The notes below the pieces were generated by a model that was given only the letters and a program-made list of their open reading frames with translations, ran no database searches and was not told where the DNA came from. A program made the position numbers and the translations under genes. From Pedobacter lusitanus (lineage in GTDB: Bacteria; Bacteroidota; Bacteroidia; Sphingobacteriales; Sphingobacteriaceae), in contig NZ_CP157278.1 in assembly GCF_040026395.1 (NCBI RefSeq), positions 2,542,001 through 2,606,000 of the forward strand: a stretch of 64,000 nucleotides of DNA, in the 5' to 3' direction. How positions within the stretch are numbered: the first letter of the stretch is position 1; each line of letters begins with the position of its first letter. Of the stretch, positions 25,625 to 34,972 are shown piece by piece.

Positions 25625-27518
25625 AAAAGCCGAATTACAAGGTACAGACGCTCGTCTTACTGAAAAAGAAACCATTGAATCTGAAGCAGATTCATTGTCG
25701 ATCGAACAGATCAAATCATCACTGGCAACACCAGATCAAGACTTTGACTGGGATGCAGACGATAAAGCTTTCGGAAAATACTCTGACGAAGACCGTAAAA
25801 AGTTTGAAGACATGTATACCGATACTTTCAATCAAATCAACCAAGGTGAAATTATCAGCGGTATTGTTGTATCAATCAACAATAAAGACGTTGTATTAAA
25901 CGTAGGATTTAAATCTGACGGTTTAGTATCAACTTCTGAATTCCGTGATACTCCTGATTTGAAAATCGGTGATACAGTTGATGTATTTGTTGAAGCTCCG
26001 GAAGACGCAAATGGTCAATTAATTTTATCTCGTAAAAGAGCTAAAACTCAGAGATCTTGGGAATCTATCAACGAAGCCCTTGACAATGACAGAATCATCA
26101 ACGGATTTGTTAAAAGCCGTACTAAAGGTGGTCTTATCGTTGACATCATGGGTGTTGAAGCTTTCTTACCTGGTTCTCAGATCGACATCAAACCGATCCG
26201 CGATTACGATGTTTATGTAGGTAAAACAATGGAATTCAAAGTTGTGAAAATCAACCACGAATTTAAAAACGTTGTAGTATCGCACAAAATCTTAATCGAA
26301 GACGATTTAGAAAGTCAAAAAGTTGAGATCGTATCTAAACTTGAAAAAGGTCAGGTATTAGAAGGTACTGTTAAAAACATTACTGACTTCGGTGTATTCA
26401 TCGATTTAGGTGGTGTTGATGGTTTACTTCACATTACTGATATTTCTTGGGGCCGCATAGAGCATCCAAAAGAAGTATTGAGCTTAGATGAGAAAATCAA
26501 CGTTGTTGTTCTTGACTTTGATGACGAGAAAAAACGTATTGCATTAGGCTTAAAACAATTAACTCCACACCCTTGGGAAAGTTTAGATACTAACCTTGTT
26601 GTTGGATCTAAAGTTAAAGGTAAAATCGTTACTGTAGCTGATTACGGTGCATTCTTAGAAATCATTCCTGGTGTTGAAGGTTTAATTCACGTATCAGAAA
26701 TGTCTTGGTCTCAAAACTTACGCAGTCCACAGGAATTCCTTAAAGTTAGCGATGAAATCGAAGCTGAAGTATTAACTTTAGACAGAGAAGAACGCAAAAT
26801 GAGCTTAGGTATTAAGCAATTAACTCAGGATCCTTGGCAAAATGTTGCTGAAAGATATCCAATCGGAAGCAAACATACTGCTGTAGTTAAAAACATGACT
26901 AACTTCGGTGTATTCGTGGAAATTGAAGAAGGTATTGATGGATTAATCCATATCTCTGATCTTTCATGGTCTAAAAAAGTTAACCACCCTAACGAATTCA
27001 CTAAAGTTGGTGATACATTAGACGTAGTTGTTTTAGAATTAGACGTTGATAGCCGTAAATTAAGCTTAGGTCATAAACAATTAGAAGAAAACCCTTGGGA
27101 TACTTTTGAAACTATCTTCACGTTAGATTCAATTCACCAGGGAACTGTTGTTAAAGTAACTGATAAAGGCGCTGTTATTGCTTTACCATATGGTGTAGAA
27201 GGTTTCGTACCAACTAAACACATGGCTAAAGAAGATGGTACTACTATCAAAGCTGAAGAAACTAATGATTTCAAAATCATCGAGTTTAACAAAGATGCTA
27301 AACGTATCGTTGTTTCTCACGCCCGTATCTGGGAAGAGGCTAAAGCTGAGGTTGCTGCTGAAGAAAGAGCTACTAAGAAAAAAGATGCTAAAGCTTCAAG
27401 CAATGCAGTTAAAAAAGTTAAAGATTCAGTTGAGAAATCAACTCTTGGTGATCTAGGTGTTCTTGCTCAATTGAAAGAACAAATGGAAGGCGAAGAAAGC
27501 AAAAACAAAGCTAAATAA
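25584..27518 (+). CDS. rpsA: 30S ribosomal protein S1
   Basis: This 644-residue protein binds mRNA on the 30S subunit. It contains repeated S1 RNA-binding domains with the characteristic endings (DFGVFIDLGGVDGLLHITDI, DYGAFLEIIPGVEGLIHVSE, NFGVFVEIEEGIDGLIHISD). Six repeats are expected by length, the first and last being divergent. An acidic N-terminal extension of about 80 residues and a lysine-rich C-terminus flank them. Codon use is visibly restricted (GTT, AAA, TTA), as in highly expressed genes. Confidence 0.97.
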   Translation: MAKKQVAEKELEAKKAELQGTDARLTEKETIESEADSLSIEQIKSSLATPDQDFDWDADDKAFGKYSDEDRKKFEDMYTDTFNQINQGEIISGIVVSINNKDVVLNVGFKSDGLVSTSEFRDTPDLKIGDTVDVFVEAPEDANGQLILSRKRAKTQRSWESINEALDNDRIINGFVKSRTKGGLIVDIMGVEAFLPGSQIDIKPIRDYDVYVGKTMEFKVVKINHEFKNVVVSHKILIEDDLESQKVEIVSKLEKGQVLEGTVKNITDFGVFIDLGGVDGLLHITDISWGRIEHPKEVLSLDEKINVVVLDFDDEKKRIALGLKQLTPHPWESLDTNLVVGSKVKGKIVTVADYGAFLEIIPGVEGLIHVSEMSWSQNLRSPQEFLKVSDEIEAEVLTLDREERKMSLGIKQLTQDPWQNVAERYPIGSKHTAVVKNMTNFGVFVEIEEGIDGLIHISDLSWSKKVNHPNEFTKVGDTLDVVVLELDVDSRKLSLGHKQLEENPWDTFETIFTLDSIHQGTVVKVTDKGAVIALPYGVEGFVPTKHMAKEDGTTIKAEETNDFKIIEFNKDAKRIVVSHARIWEEAKAEVAAEERATKKKDAKASSNAVKKVKDSVEKSTLGDLGVLAQLKEQMEGEESKNKAK

Positions 27519-27540
27519 TCTTAAAGCTTATATATTAAAA

Positions 27541-27572
27541 AGAGGGTGTCCAAAAGGCACCCTCTTTTTTTA
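27541..27572 (+). terminator. Intrinsic terminator of rpsA
   Basis: An 8-bp stem AGAGGGTG / CACCCTCT (27541-27548 / 27558-27565) with a 9-base loop is followed by a T run. Confidence 0.92.
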
Positions 27573-27653
27573 TGTGGTGAAAATCACTTAATAATTTTAA
27601 TGGGGTTCTTTGCTATTTCAGAAAAAGGGCATTGTCATAACAGATAGAAGTCC

Positions 27654-28049
27654 TTACAGGAATTTAGCCTTCAATTCAGCAGTAGGCACTATACAGCTCT
27701 CCTCCCTGCCCCAAATTGAATATCTCCGCTTTGCAATCTGATTATAAACAAAATCTCTGATAAAGCCAGGAATGATCATCAGGCCATATAACAAAGGCCA
27801 TCCTCCGCTTAAATGTCTTGTAATTCGTAATGCAGCAGCAGAACGCTGATAAACCCTGCCATTTTCAAACAGGATGATACTGCTTAGTTCACTCAAAGAT
27901 AATCCGAAAGGCCCAAGATATTGCTGGGCAACATCACTTTGCAGCGGGGCAAATCTAAACTGATCTTTCCGGTCTCTTTTAATGACAAATTTAACAGAAC
28001 CCGTACATAAATTACAAACGCCGTCAAAAAATATGATAGAATGCTGCAT
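27654..28049 (-). CDS. DCC1-like thiol-disulfide oxidoreductase family protein (DUF393)
   Basis: This 131-residue protein begins with the defining DxxCxxC motif (FFDGVCNLCTGSVKF, Cys12 and Cys15). A thioredoxin-like pattern follows (FRFAPLQSDVAQQYL) and a hydrophobic, basic C-terminal part (WPLLYGLMIIPGFIRD). The substrate is unknown for this family. It converges with rpsA. Confidence 0.9.
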   Translation of the reverse strand: MQHSIIFFDGVCNLCTGSVKFVIKRDRKDQFRFAPLQSDVAQQYLGPFGLSLSELSSIILFENGRVYQRSAAALRITRHLSGGWPLLYGLMIIPGFIRDFVYNQIAKRRYSIWGREESCIVPTAELKAKFL

Positions 28050-28429
28050 AGTTCAATTTAGTCAGTTACCGGATTGCCGGCTAATGTATAGCATATATAA
28101 CAGTAACGAAAAGCAATGTTAATAATTGCCGGATTGCCCTGCAACAAAAATCGCTTCATTAACATTTTTTAACAGTATTTGTTAAAAACAATGGATCAAT
28201 CTCTGATATTAAATAGCTCCGGACCGATCAGCAGAAAAAAGTAATAACCATTTAGCACCAATGCAAAAAAAACAATGCCAATGCGCCGCTTCTCTGACAT
28301 TAATTTCAGGTTATGAATCAAGTAATTAGCTTTATTTTATAATTAAAACGCAGAACTTCATTGAAATTAATTAAAATTGCGGGCACATAATTCAATCCGA
28401 TTTTTTATATTTGCCTAATCAATTTGTCA
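28050..28429. other. Gene-less region before pyrR
   Basis: About 380 bases of AT-rich sequence with no convincing gene. The 10-mer CCGGATTGCC occurs twice in direct orientation (28069-28078 and 28129-28138). A -7 box TATATTTG (28406-28413) lies 16 bases before the pyrR ATG. I see no terminator/antiterminator pair of the PyrR-attenuation type. Confidence 0.6.
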
Positions 28430-28978
28430 ATGCAAAAGAGAACCCTGCTAGACGGTAAAAAATTCCAAATCACAATTAAGAGACTTTGTCATCAATTAAT
28501 TGAGAATCACAACGATTTTTCTAATACCGTACTCATTGGTATACAGCCCCGCGGCAGTTACTTCGCAGACAGAATCAAACAGGAACTTTCAGAAATTCTT
28601 AAAAACAAGACTATCAGAAAAGGTAATCTTGATATCACTTTCTTCAGGGATGATTTCCGTAGAAAAGATGGAATTGTTTCCGCTAACAGCAATACTATAG
28701 ATTTTATCATAGAAGGATGTAATGTCGTTCTGATTGATGATGTACTATGGACAGGCCGGACCATCAGAGCTGCACTCGATGCATTGCTCGCTTTTGGCAG
28801 GCCAGCCAAAGTTGAACTTCTGGTCTTAATTGACAGAAGATTCTCAAGACATGTACCTATTGAACCTGATTACATCGGGCAACAGGTAGATAGCCTGGAT
28901 TCTCAAATGGTAAAGGTAAGCTGGAAAGAGACAGAAGGAGAAGACAAAGTAATATTATTATCAGACCGAAATAAATAA
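28430..28978 (+). CDS. pyrR: PyrR-like uracil phosphoribosyltransferase / pyrimidine regulator
   Basis: This protein of about 182 residues is a type I phosphoribosyltransferase. The PRPP-binding motif VVLIDDVLWTGRTIRAA and the early GIQPRGSYFADRI segment match PyrR. PyrR can bind pyr mRNA leaders or act as a uracil phosphoribosyltransferase. ATG 28430 is preferred to an in-frame TTG at 28424. It lies 3 bases upstream of pyrB, so both form an operon for pyrimidine synthesis. Confidence 0.92.
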   Translation: MQKRTLLDGKKFQITIKRLCHQLIENHNDFSNTVLIGIQPRGSYFADRIKQELSEILKNKTIRKGNLDITFFRDDFRRKDGIVSANSNTIDFIIEGCNVVLIDDVLWTGRTIRAALDALLAFGRPAKVELLVLIDRRFSRHVPIEPDYIGQQVDSLDSQMVKVSWKETEGEDKVILLSDRNK

Positions 28979-28981
28979 GAA

Positions 28982-29914
28982 ATGGCAGCAGAAAAACTAT
29001 CAACACGACATCTTTTAGGCATTAAAGATATTACCCTGAATGATATTGAATTGATTTTTGAGACTGCAGATAATTTCAAAGGTGTCATTAACAGACCGAT
29101 TAAGAAAGTTCCTTCCCTGCGTGATATAACCATCGCAAATATCTTTTTCGAAAACTCTACCCGTACCAAACTTTCATTCGAACTGGCAGAAAAAAGACTT
29201 TCAGCGGATGTGATTAATTTCGCAGCTTCCTCTTCTTCAGTAAGCAAGGGAGAGACCCTGATTGATACAGTAAATAATATTCTGGCCATGAAAGTGGATA
29301 TGGTTGTCATGAGACATCCTTATGCCGGCGCCGGCGTATTTCTGAGTAAACATATCAATGCACAGATTGTAAATGCAGGAGATGGGGCACATGAGCATCC
29401 TACCCAGGCTTTACTTGATGCTTATTCGATCCGCGAGAAATTAGGGGACGTAAGAGGCAAAAAAGTAGTTATTGCCGGAGATATTCTGCACTCAAGAGTA
29501 GCTATTTCAAACATACTCTGTCTGCAAAAACTGGGTGCTGAAGTTATGGTTTGCGGTCCGACCACCCTGATTCCAAAACATATTGGCAGCCTGGGCGTAA
29601 AAGTAGAACATGACCTGATTAAAGCCTTAAACTGGTGTGATGTAGCAAATATGCTGCGTATACAGCTGGAAAGACAGGACATTAAATATTTCCCTTCCTT
29701 AAGAGAATATGCGATGATGTATGGTCTGAATAAGCAGATTCTTGATAATCTGGATAAAGAAATTATTGTGATGCATCCCGGTCCTATTAACAGAGGTGTA
29801 GAGATTACCAGTGATGTAGCTGACAGTAAACAATCCATTATTCTGGACCAGGTAGAAAATGGAGTAGCTATCCGAATGGCTGTACTTTATCTCCTTGCAT
29901 CTCAGAGAGATTAG
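28982..29914 (+). CDS. pyrB: Aspartate carbamoyltransferase catalytic subunit
   Basis: This 310-residue enzyme joins carbamoyl phosphate and aspartate in pyrimidine synthesis. The carbamoyl-phosphate motif STRTKLSFE is at residues 59-67. MRHPYAGAGVFLS, DGAHEHPTQALLDAYSI and the C-terminal HPGPINRGVEI are also typical. It follows pyrR closely. No pyrI regulatory subunit is present here. Confidence 0.97.
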   Translation: MAAEKLSTRHLLGIKDITLNDIELIFETADNFKGVINRPIKKVPSLRDITIANIFFENSTRTKLSFELAEKRLSADVINFAASSSSVSKGETLIDTVNNILAMKVDMVVMRHPYAGAGVFLSKHINAQIVNAGDGAHEHPTQALLDAYSIREKLGDVRGKKVVIAGDILHSRVAISNILCLQKLGAEVMVCGPTTLIPKHIGSLGVKVEHDLIKALNWCDVANMLRIQLERQDIKYFPSLREYAMMYGLNKQILDNLDKEIIVMHPGPINRGVEITSDVADSKQSIILDQVENGVAIRMAVLYLLASQRD

Positions 29915-30120
29915 TCCTCATTCCTTTTCTTTTATACCATTCCCGCTAAATTAGCGTTAAACAGTGTTATCAACACTTGTTAACTTCTTATGTTAATAAG
30001 ACACTTTACAATATTTATATTAGCAGCAACCATATTTGAAATCATTGCAACCATCATGAACTTACTGCGATCAAAAGGGCTCATGTTAGTTTCATAACCG
30101 CTTAAAGAAATTAAACACCA

Positions 30121-33100
30121 ATGAAGAAAAAATACTTTTTTATTCCGCTTTTATTAGCTGGTAACCTTACCGCAGGTTATGCGCAGGTAAGTGCGCTAGT
30201 AAACCTCAATAAAAACTATCAGACTGGCCTTGAATTACTTCAAAACGAAAAGTATGTCGCTGCAGCTCAACAATTCAGATTGGTTGAACAGTTAAGACAA
30301 AAGCCAGGAACTGCTCAGGAAAGTAATGCTGAGCTTTCTTTATTAAAAGAAAATGCGAAGTTTTATGCTGCTGTCTGTGCTTTGGAATTAGGGAACCGGG
30401 ATGCAGAAAGCCTGTTTCAAACCTTCATTAAAGATTACCCTTTAAATCCTAACACCAAATTAGCTTACTTCCATGTAGGTAAATCTTACTTTGCACAAAA
30501 AAACTATCAGAAAGCACTGGACTGGTTTGAAAAAACTGATCCTTCTACCCTTTCTCAGAAACAAAGAACAGAATACCAGTTCAAACAGGGATACTCCTAC
30601 TTTGAGCTGAAAAACATAGAGAAAGCAGAACCATTATTTGAAGCAGTAAAAAAAGTTGACGGTCCTTTCCAGGAAAGTGCAACCTACTATTTTGCCTATA
30701 TCAATTATCTGAACAAAGAATATAAAACAGCGCTGAGTAACTTTGAAAAACTAAAAGGTTCTAAAACTTACGAAGCAAGTTATCCTTATTACATCACCTC
30801 GATGTATTACCTGGATGAACGCTATGATGATGTCATCAATTATGCTGTTCCAATATTAAAAGATACCAAACAGCAATTTGAAGCAGAAATGCTTAGTTTG
30901 ATAGCAGCCTCTTATTTTGCCAAATCTGATTATAAAAATGCGGCATTGTATTTCAGTGATTTTTACACAAAAAGCGGAACTGCCAAAACTAAAAATAATC
31001 TCTTCATTTATCAGTACGGTTATTCCCTGTTTGAGCTGGGTATGTACAGAGAATCGGTAGGTATTTTAGAGCAGTTAACAGCTGATGATGTATATCTTCA
31101 AAGCGGAATGCACACTCTTGGACGTGCTTTCATCAAATTAGGTGATAAATCAAAAGCGAGAAGTGCTTTCTTCCGTGCGTCACGTCTTGAGTTTGATAAG
31201 GTAACTCAGGAAGATGCCTGGATCAATTATGCCAGATTAAGTTATGAACTTGACTTTAATCAGCAGGCTTTAGAATCTACACAGAGTTTCTTAAAACAAT
31301 TCCCTGGTTCACGTAAAGTCAACGAGGCAAAAACATTATTAGGTGAGATTCTGCTGACCAGCAAAAACTACCAGGCGGCGATAGATATCTTAGATCCTAT
31401 CCCGAATAAATCACCTGAAGCTAAAGAGGCTTATCAGAAAGTACTATATTTCAGAGGTCTGGAATTTTATAATGAACGTGCTTTCCCAAATGCACTTTCT
31501 ATGTTTCAACGCTCAAATGCACTTCCAAGCGACGCTGAAATCCATGCATTAAGTACTTACTGGATGGCTGAGGCAATGTATGAACTGCGTAAATACGGTG
31601 AAGCGGTAAAGACATTCGAGAAATTCCTTGCCATGCCTGATGCAGATAAAACCAAAGTATATAATTTTGCTAATTATGCATTGGCTTATTCAGCTTTCGA
31701 AGATGAAAAATATGCAAAGGCAGCAACTTATTTTGAACGTTTCCTGAATGGAAATGATAAAGACAAAAATACAGTAGTTGATGCAACCATGCGATTAGCG
31801 GATTCATATTTTGTCAGCAAAAGTTATGGAAATGCATTAACTTATTACAACAGGATTATTGCCGACAGATCAACCGGTGAAGACTATGCTTTGTTCCAGA
31901 GAGGAATGATTCAGGGATTACAGGGACAGGACGATACAAAGATCGCTACAATGGGAAGTCTGCTGCAACAATTCCCTTCTTCAAACTACGCAGATGATGC
32001 TGGTTTTGAAATCGCTTATACCTATTTCAATAAAGGTGATCTGGACAGATCAAGAACTGATCTTACCGCTTTAATTGCGAAATATCCTAACAGCAGTTAT
32101 GTACCAAGAGCATTGGTTACTATCGGACTTGTACAGTATAATCAGGATAAAGATGAAGAAGCACTGGCAACGTTCAAAAAGGTAATCAATGATTACGCAA
32201 GTACAGAAGAAGCAAAACAGGCTTTGGAGTCCATCAAAAATATCTATGTTGACCGCGGTGACGCCAATGGCTTTATTGCCTATGCGAATACCACACCAAT
32301 TGGTAATTACACGGTAGCAGAACAGGATAATATTGTTTTCCAGGCCGCAAAAAACAGATATCTGAAAGGTGATGCACAGGGAACGGTAGAAAGTATCAAT
32401 GCATACTTTGATAAATACCCGAAAGCTATACATGCCAAGGAAGCTAAGTTTATGAGAGCGGAATCGCTGGTTAAACTGAATCGTCCGGATGAAGCTGTGC
32501 CTGATTATGAATTTATCCTGAATGACTGGACAAGCGATTATACAGAACGTTCACTGGTAAGTATTTCTAAATTATTCCTGGCTCAGAAAAAGTACAATGA
32601 AGCTATCGTTTATCTGAAAAGACTGGAAACCACTGCAGATTACAAAGCGCATTACTCCTTTGCAATTAACAACCTGCTTAAAGCCTACACTGCTTTAAAC
32701 ATGCCGGATGACATACTTAAATATGTGCTTCTGACCAAAGAATCTGACAAAGCTTCTGAAGAAGAGGTAAACAGTGCAGATCTGTATGCAGGTAAAGCTT
32801 ATTTATTGAAAGCAGATACAACCATGGCAGTAAAAGCCTTTACCAATGTAGTGGGTAAAACCAAAACACTGGCGGCGGCAGAAGCTAAATATACACTGGC
32901 AGAAATTCAATATAATAAACATGACTATAAAACATCTCAGAAAACTTGTTTTGATTTAGTCAATAACATGCCTTCTTACGATTACTGGGTAGCTAAGGCG
33001 TTTATCCTGCTGGCAGATAACTATGTCGCATTAAAAGACAAACTGCAGGCAAAAAGTACGCTCTTAAGTATTATTGATAACTATGACGGTAAAGATGAAA

Positions 33101-33141
33101 TTGTCGCTACTGCCAAAGAAAAATTAGAAAAAATTAAATAA
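30121..33141 (+). CDS. Large secreted tetratricopeptide-repeat protein
   Basis: This 1006-residue protein has a signal peptide (YFFIPLLLAGNLTAGYAQ) and TPR-type helical repeats over almost its whole length (for example GKSYFAQKNYQKALDWFEK, YWMAEAMYELRKYGEAVKTF, GLVQYNQDKDEEALATFKK). It is probably a periplasmic scaffold for protein complexes. It heads a run of plus-strand genes with very short gaps: an outer-membrane barrel follows 11 bases later, then HU-SPOR, ExbB, ExbD and a TonB-like protein. The function is not known. Confidence 0.88.
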   Translation: MKKKYFFIPLLLAGNLTAGYAQVSALVNLNKNYQTGLELLQNEKYVAAAQQFRLVEQLRQKPGTAQESNAELSLLKENAKFYAAVCALELGNRDAESLFQTFIKDYPLNPNTKLAYFHVGKSYFAQKNYQKALDWFEKTDPSTLSQKQRTEYQFKQGYSYFELKNIEKAEPLFEAVKKVDGPFQESATYYFAYINYLNKEYKTALSNFEKLKGSKTYEASYPYYITSMYYLDERYDDVINYAVPILKDTKQQFEAEMLSLIAASYFAKSDYKNAALYFSDFYTKSGTAKTKNNLFIYQYGYSLFELGMYRESVGILEQLTADDVYLQSGMHTLGRAFIKLGDKSKARSAFFRASRLEFDKVTQEDAWINYARLSYELDFNQQALESTQSFLKQFPGSRKVNEAKTLLGEILLTSKNYQAAIDILDPIPNKSPEAKEAYQKVLYFRGLEFYNERAFPNALSMFQRSNALPSDAEIHALSTYWMAEAMYELRKYGEAVKTFEKFLAMPDADKTKVYNFANYALAYSAFEDEKYAKAATYFERFLNGNDKDKNTVVDATMRLADSYFVSKSYGNALTYYNRIIADRSTGEDYALFQRGMIQGLQGQDDTKIATMGSLLQQFPSSNYADDAGFEIAYTYFNKGDLDRSRTDLTALIAKYPNSSYVPRALVTIGLVQYNQDKDEEALATFKKVINDYASTEEAKQALESIKNIYVDRGDANGFIAYANTTPIGNYTVAEQDNIVFQAAKNRYLKGDAQGTVESINAYFDKYPKAIHAKEAKFMRAESLVKLNRPDEAVPDYEFILNDWTSDYTERSLVSISKLFLAQKKYNEAIVYLKRLETTADYKAHYSFAINNLLKAYTALNMPDDILKYVLLTKESDKASEEEVNSADLYAGKAYLLKADTTMAVKAFTNVVGKTKTLAAAEAKYTLAEIQYNKHDYKTSQKTCFDLVNNMPSYDYWVAKAFILLADNYVALKDKLQAKSTLLSIIDNYDGKDEIVATAKEKLEKIK

Positions 33142-33152
33142 GACCAAGCACC

Positions 33153-34916
33153 ATGAGATTTAACAAATTAATATATACTACTGTTCTCTTATTAACCGCA
33201 GGTACGCTGACCTTAAAGGCTCAGGATAAAAAGCCAACTGAAAAAAAGACGACGGAAAAGAAAACTACAGAGAAAAAAAACACGGATAAAAAAGCTCCTG
33301 AAAAACCTGCTGAAGACAAACAGGTAACTGAAGAAATTGAAGTAGTAAGACCTTATAAGCCAATTTTGGCTGAAGCAGTTAAACTCAGAAGGAGTCCGGA
33401 TTTAAATGATGTTAAAACTTATAAAGCCCGTTTCAACTATAGTCTGACCGACAGGAAACTGGAACTGAACTCTGATATTGATAAACTTTATGCGCAGGAA
33501 GTAGCTGCCGAAAGACAGACAGAGATCATTAACAATTATGTAAAAGGTGCATTCGGTTCTGCCAATACATTACTGGGGGAAGCTTATATCAATATGGGAC
33601 GCTCTGAAGATTTACAGGCTGGTGGTTATTTCAGACACTTCAGTCAGTCAGGAAAATTAGAAGGTCAGAAATTCAATCAGCAGCAGCTAAGTGTTTTTGG
33701 TCGCAGTATTGGTGAGAAAGCTATTTTTAGCGGTCGTATTAACTATGAAAGAAAAGGTCTTTATTTCTATGGTTATGACGAAAGCAAACCGGACAGAAAC
33801 CTGAACCCTGCCAAACAGTCATTCAATTTTATTGAAGCCGAAGCCGAAGTGGTTAATAAACATAGTGAAGATGAAGATGCTTTAAGTTATGCCGCTAAAC
33901 TGAATGGTTATATCTGGGGAGACCAGTTATCAGCCAGAGAAAATTCTGTGGTAATTAATGGTTATTTAAACAAAAGAATCAGCAGCTTCAATTTTGGCTT
34001 AGCTGCTTCAGGAGAGTTTGGTAATACCAAAGATGTTTCAACCAGTGTAACGAATAATCTGTTGCGTTTAAATCCATATATCCGTTTACAGGCAAATGGA
34101 ATAAAAATTACAGCAGGGATAAACTTTGTTCAGGAGTTTGGTACAGTTTCCAAATCAAGAATCTTCCCGGCAGTAACTGCAGACTTTACTATTATTCCTG
34201 ATTACCTGCAGGTATTTGGAGAAATCAAAGGTGATGTAAACAGAAATTCAATGAAAGAATTTACTGATGAGAATCCTTTCCTGAATAATAATATCGCTAT
34301 CAAAAACTCTGTTGAAAAACTAAGTTTCAGCGCTGGTATTAAAGGTACAGGTGGCCCCGGTTTTGGTTACAAAGCAAGAGTATATCGTAAAGAAATTACA
34401 GACATGCCTTTATTTGTAAATAACTTCACCGACTTCAATAAGTTTGATGTGATTTACGACTTTGGTAACATGAAACTGTTAGGTCTGGAAGGTGAAATCT
34501 CAGTACAGGTAAGTGATCAGTTAAAATGGACTGGTAAAATAAATGTAGAGGATTACAAACCATCTTCAGAAACTTACAGCTGGTTCAAACCTCAACTGCG
34601 CGTAAGTTCAGACCTGTTATACAATGTAACTGATAAATTAGGCTTTAATGCTGCAGTAGTTATTCAGGATGCATCCAATGCAAAGATCTATACTCAGGCA
34701 CCTGCCTCTCCATACATCATCCCTAATACGGCTATCGAACAGGTAGTGAATGTAAAAGGTTTCGTAGATTTAGGAATTGGTGCAACCTATAAGATCAATA
34801 ACAGATTTTCAGCCTTTGCCAAAGCTAATAACCTGCTTAATAAAAAATACACTAAATACCTGTACTATCAGGCAATTGGTGTCAATGTATTCGGTGGAAT
34901 CAGCTATTCATTCTAA
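33153..34916 (+). CDS. TonB-receptor-like outer-membrane beta-barrel protein without a recognisable plug
   Basis: This 587-residue protein has a signal peptide (LIYTTVLLLTAGTLTLKAQ) and then a low-complexity Lys/Thr/Glu tract with TEKKT repeats. An acidic VTEEIEVVRPYKP segment resembles a TonB-box region. The remaining residues show alternating barrel strands and end in Phe (FGGISYSF), the usual outer-membrane signal. A receptor-like strand with NNLLNKKYTKY is present near the end. At this length I cannot place a normal plug domain. It is followed by genes for an ExbB/ExbD/TonB motor. Confidence 0.75.
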   Translation: MRFNKLIYTTVLLLTAGTLTLKAQDKKPTEKKTTEKKTTEKKNTDKKAPEKPAEDKQVTEEIEVVRPYKPILAEAVKLRRSPDLNDVKTYKARFNYSLTDRKLELNSDIDKLYAQEVAAERQTEIINNYVKGAFGSANTLLGEAYINMGRSEDLQAGGYFRHFSQSGKLEGQKFNQQQLSVFGRSIGEKAIFSGRINYERKGLYFYGYDESKPDRNLNPAKQSFNFIEAEAEVVNKHSEDEDALSYAAKLNGYIWGDQLSARENSVVINGYLNKRISSFNFGLAASGEFGNTKDVSTSVTNNLLRLNPYIRLQANGIKITAGINFVQEFGTVSKSRIFPAVTADFTIIPDYLQVFGEIKGDVNRNSMKEFTDENPFLNNNIAIKNSVEKLSFSAGIKGTGGPGFGYKARVYRKEITDMPLFVNNFTDFNKFDVIYDFGNMKLLGLEGEISVQVSDQLKWTGKINVEDYKPSSETYSWFKPQLRVSSDLLYNVTDKLGFNAAVVIQDASNAKIYTQAPASPYIIPNTAIEQVVNVKGFVDLGIGATYKINNRFSAFAKANNLLNKKYTKYLYYQAIGVNVFGGISYSF

Positions 34917-34972
34917 TGGCCTGTTTAAAATTATAATTGGTTGATACGGAATTAAAATTTATTTTTACCAGA

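Noticed and set aside
28069..28138. Direct repeats CCGGATTGCC as a possible target-site duplication
   Set aside because: Only about 50 bases lie between them with no transposon features.
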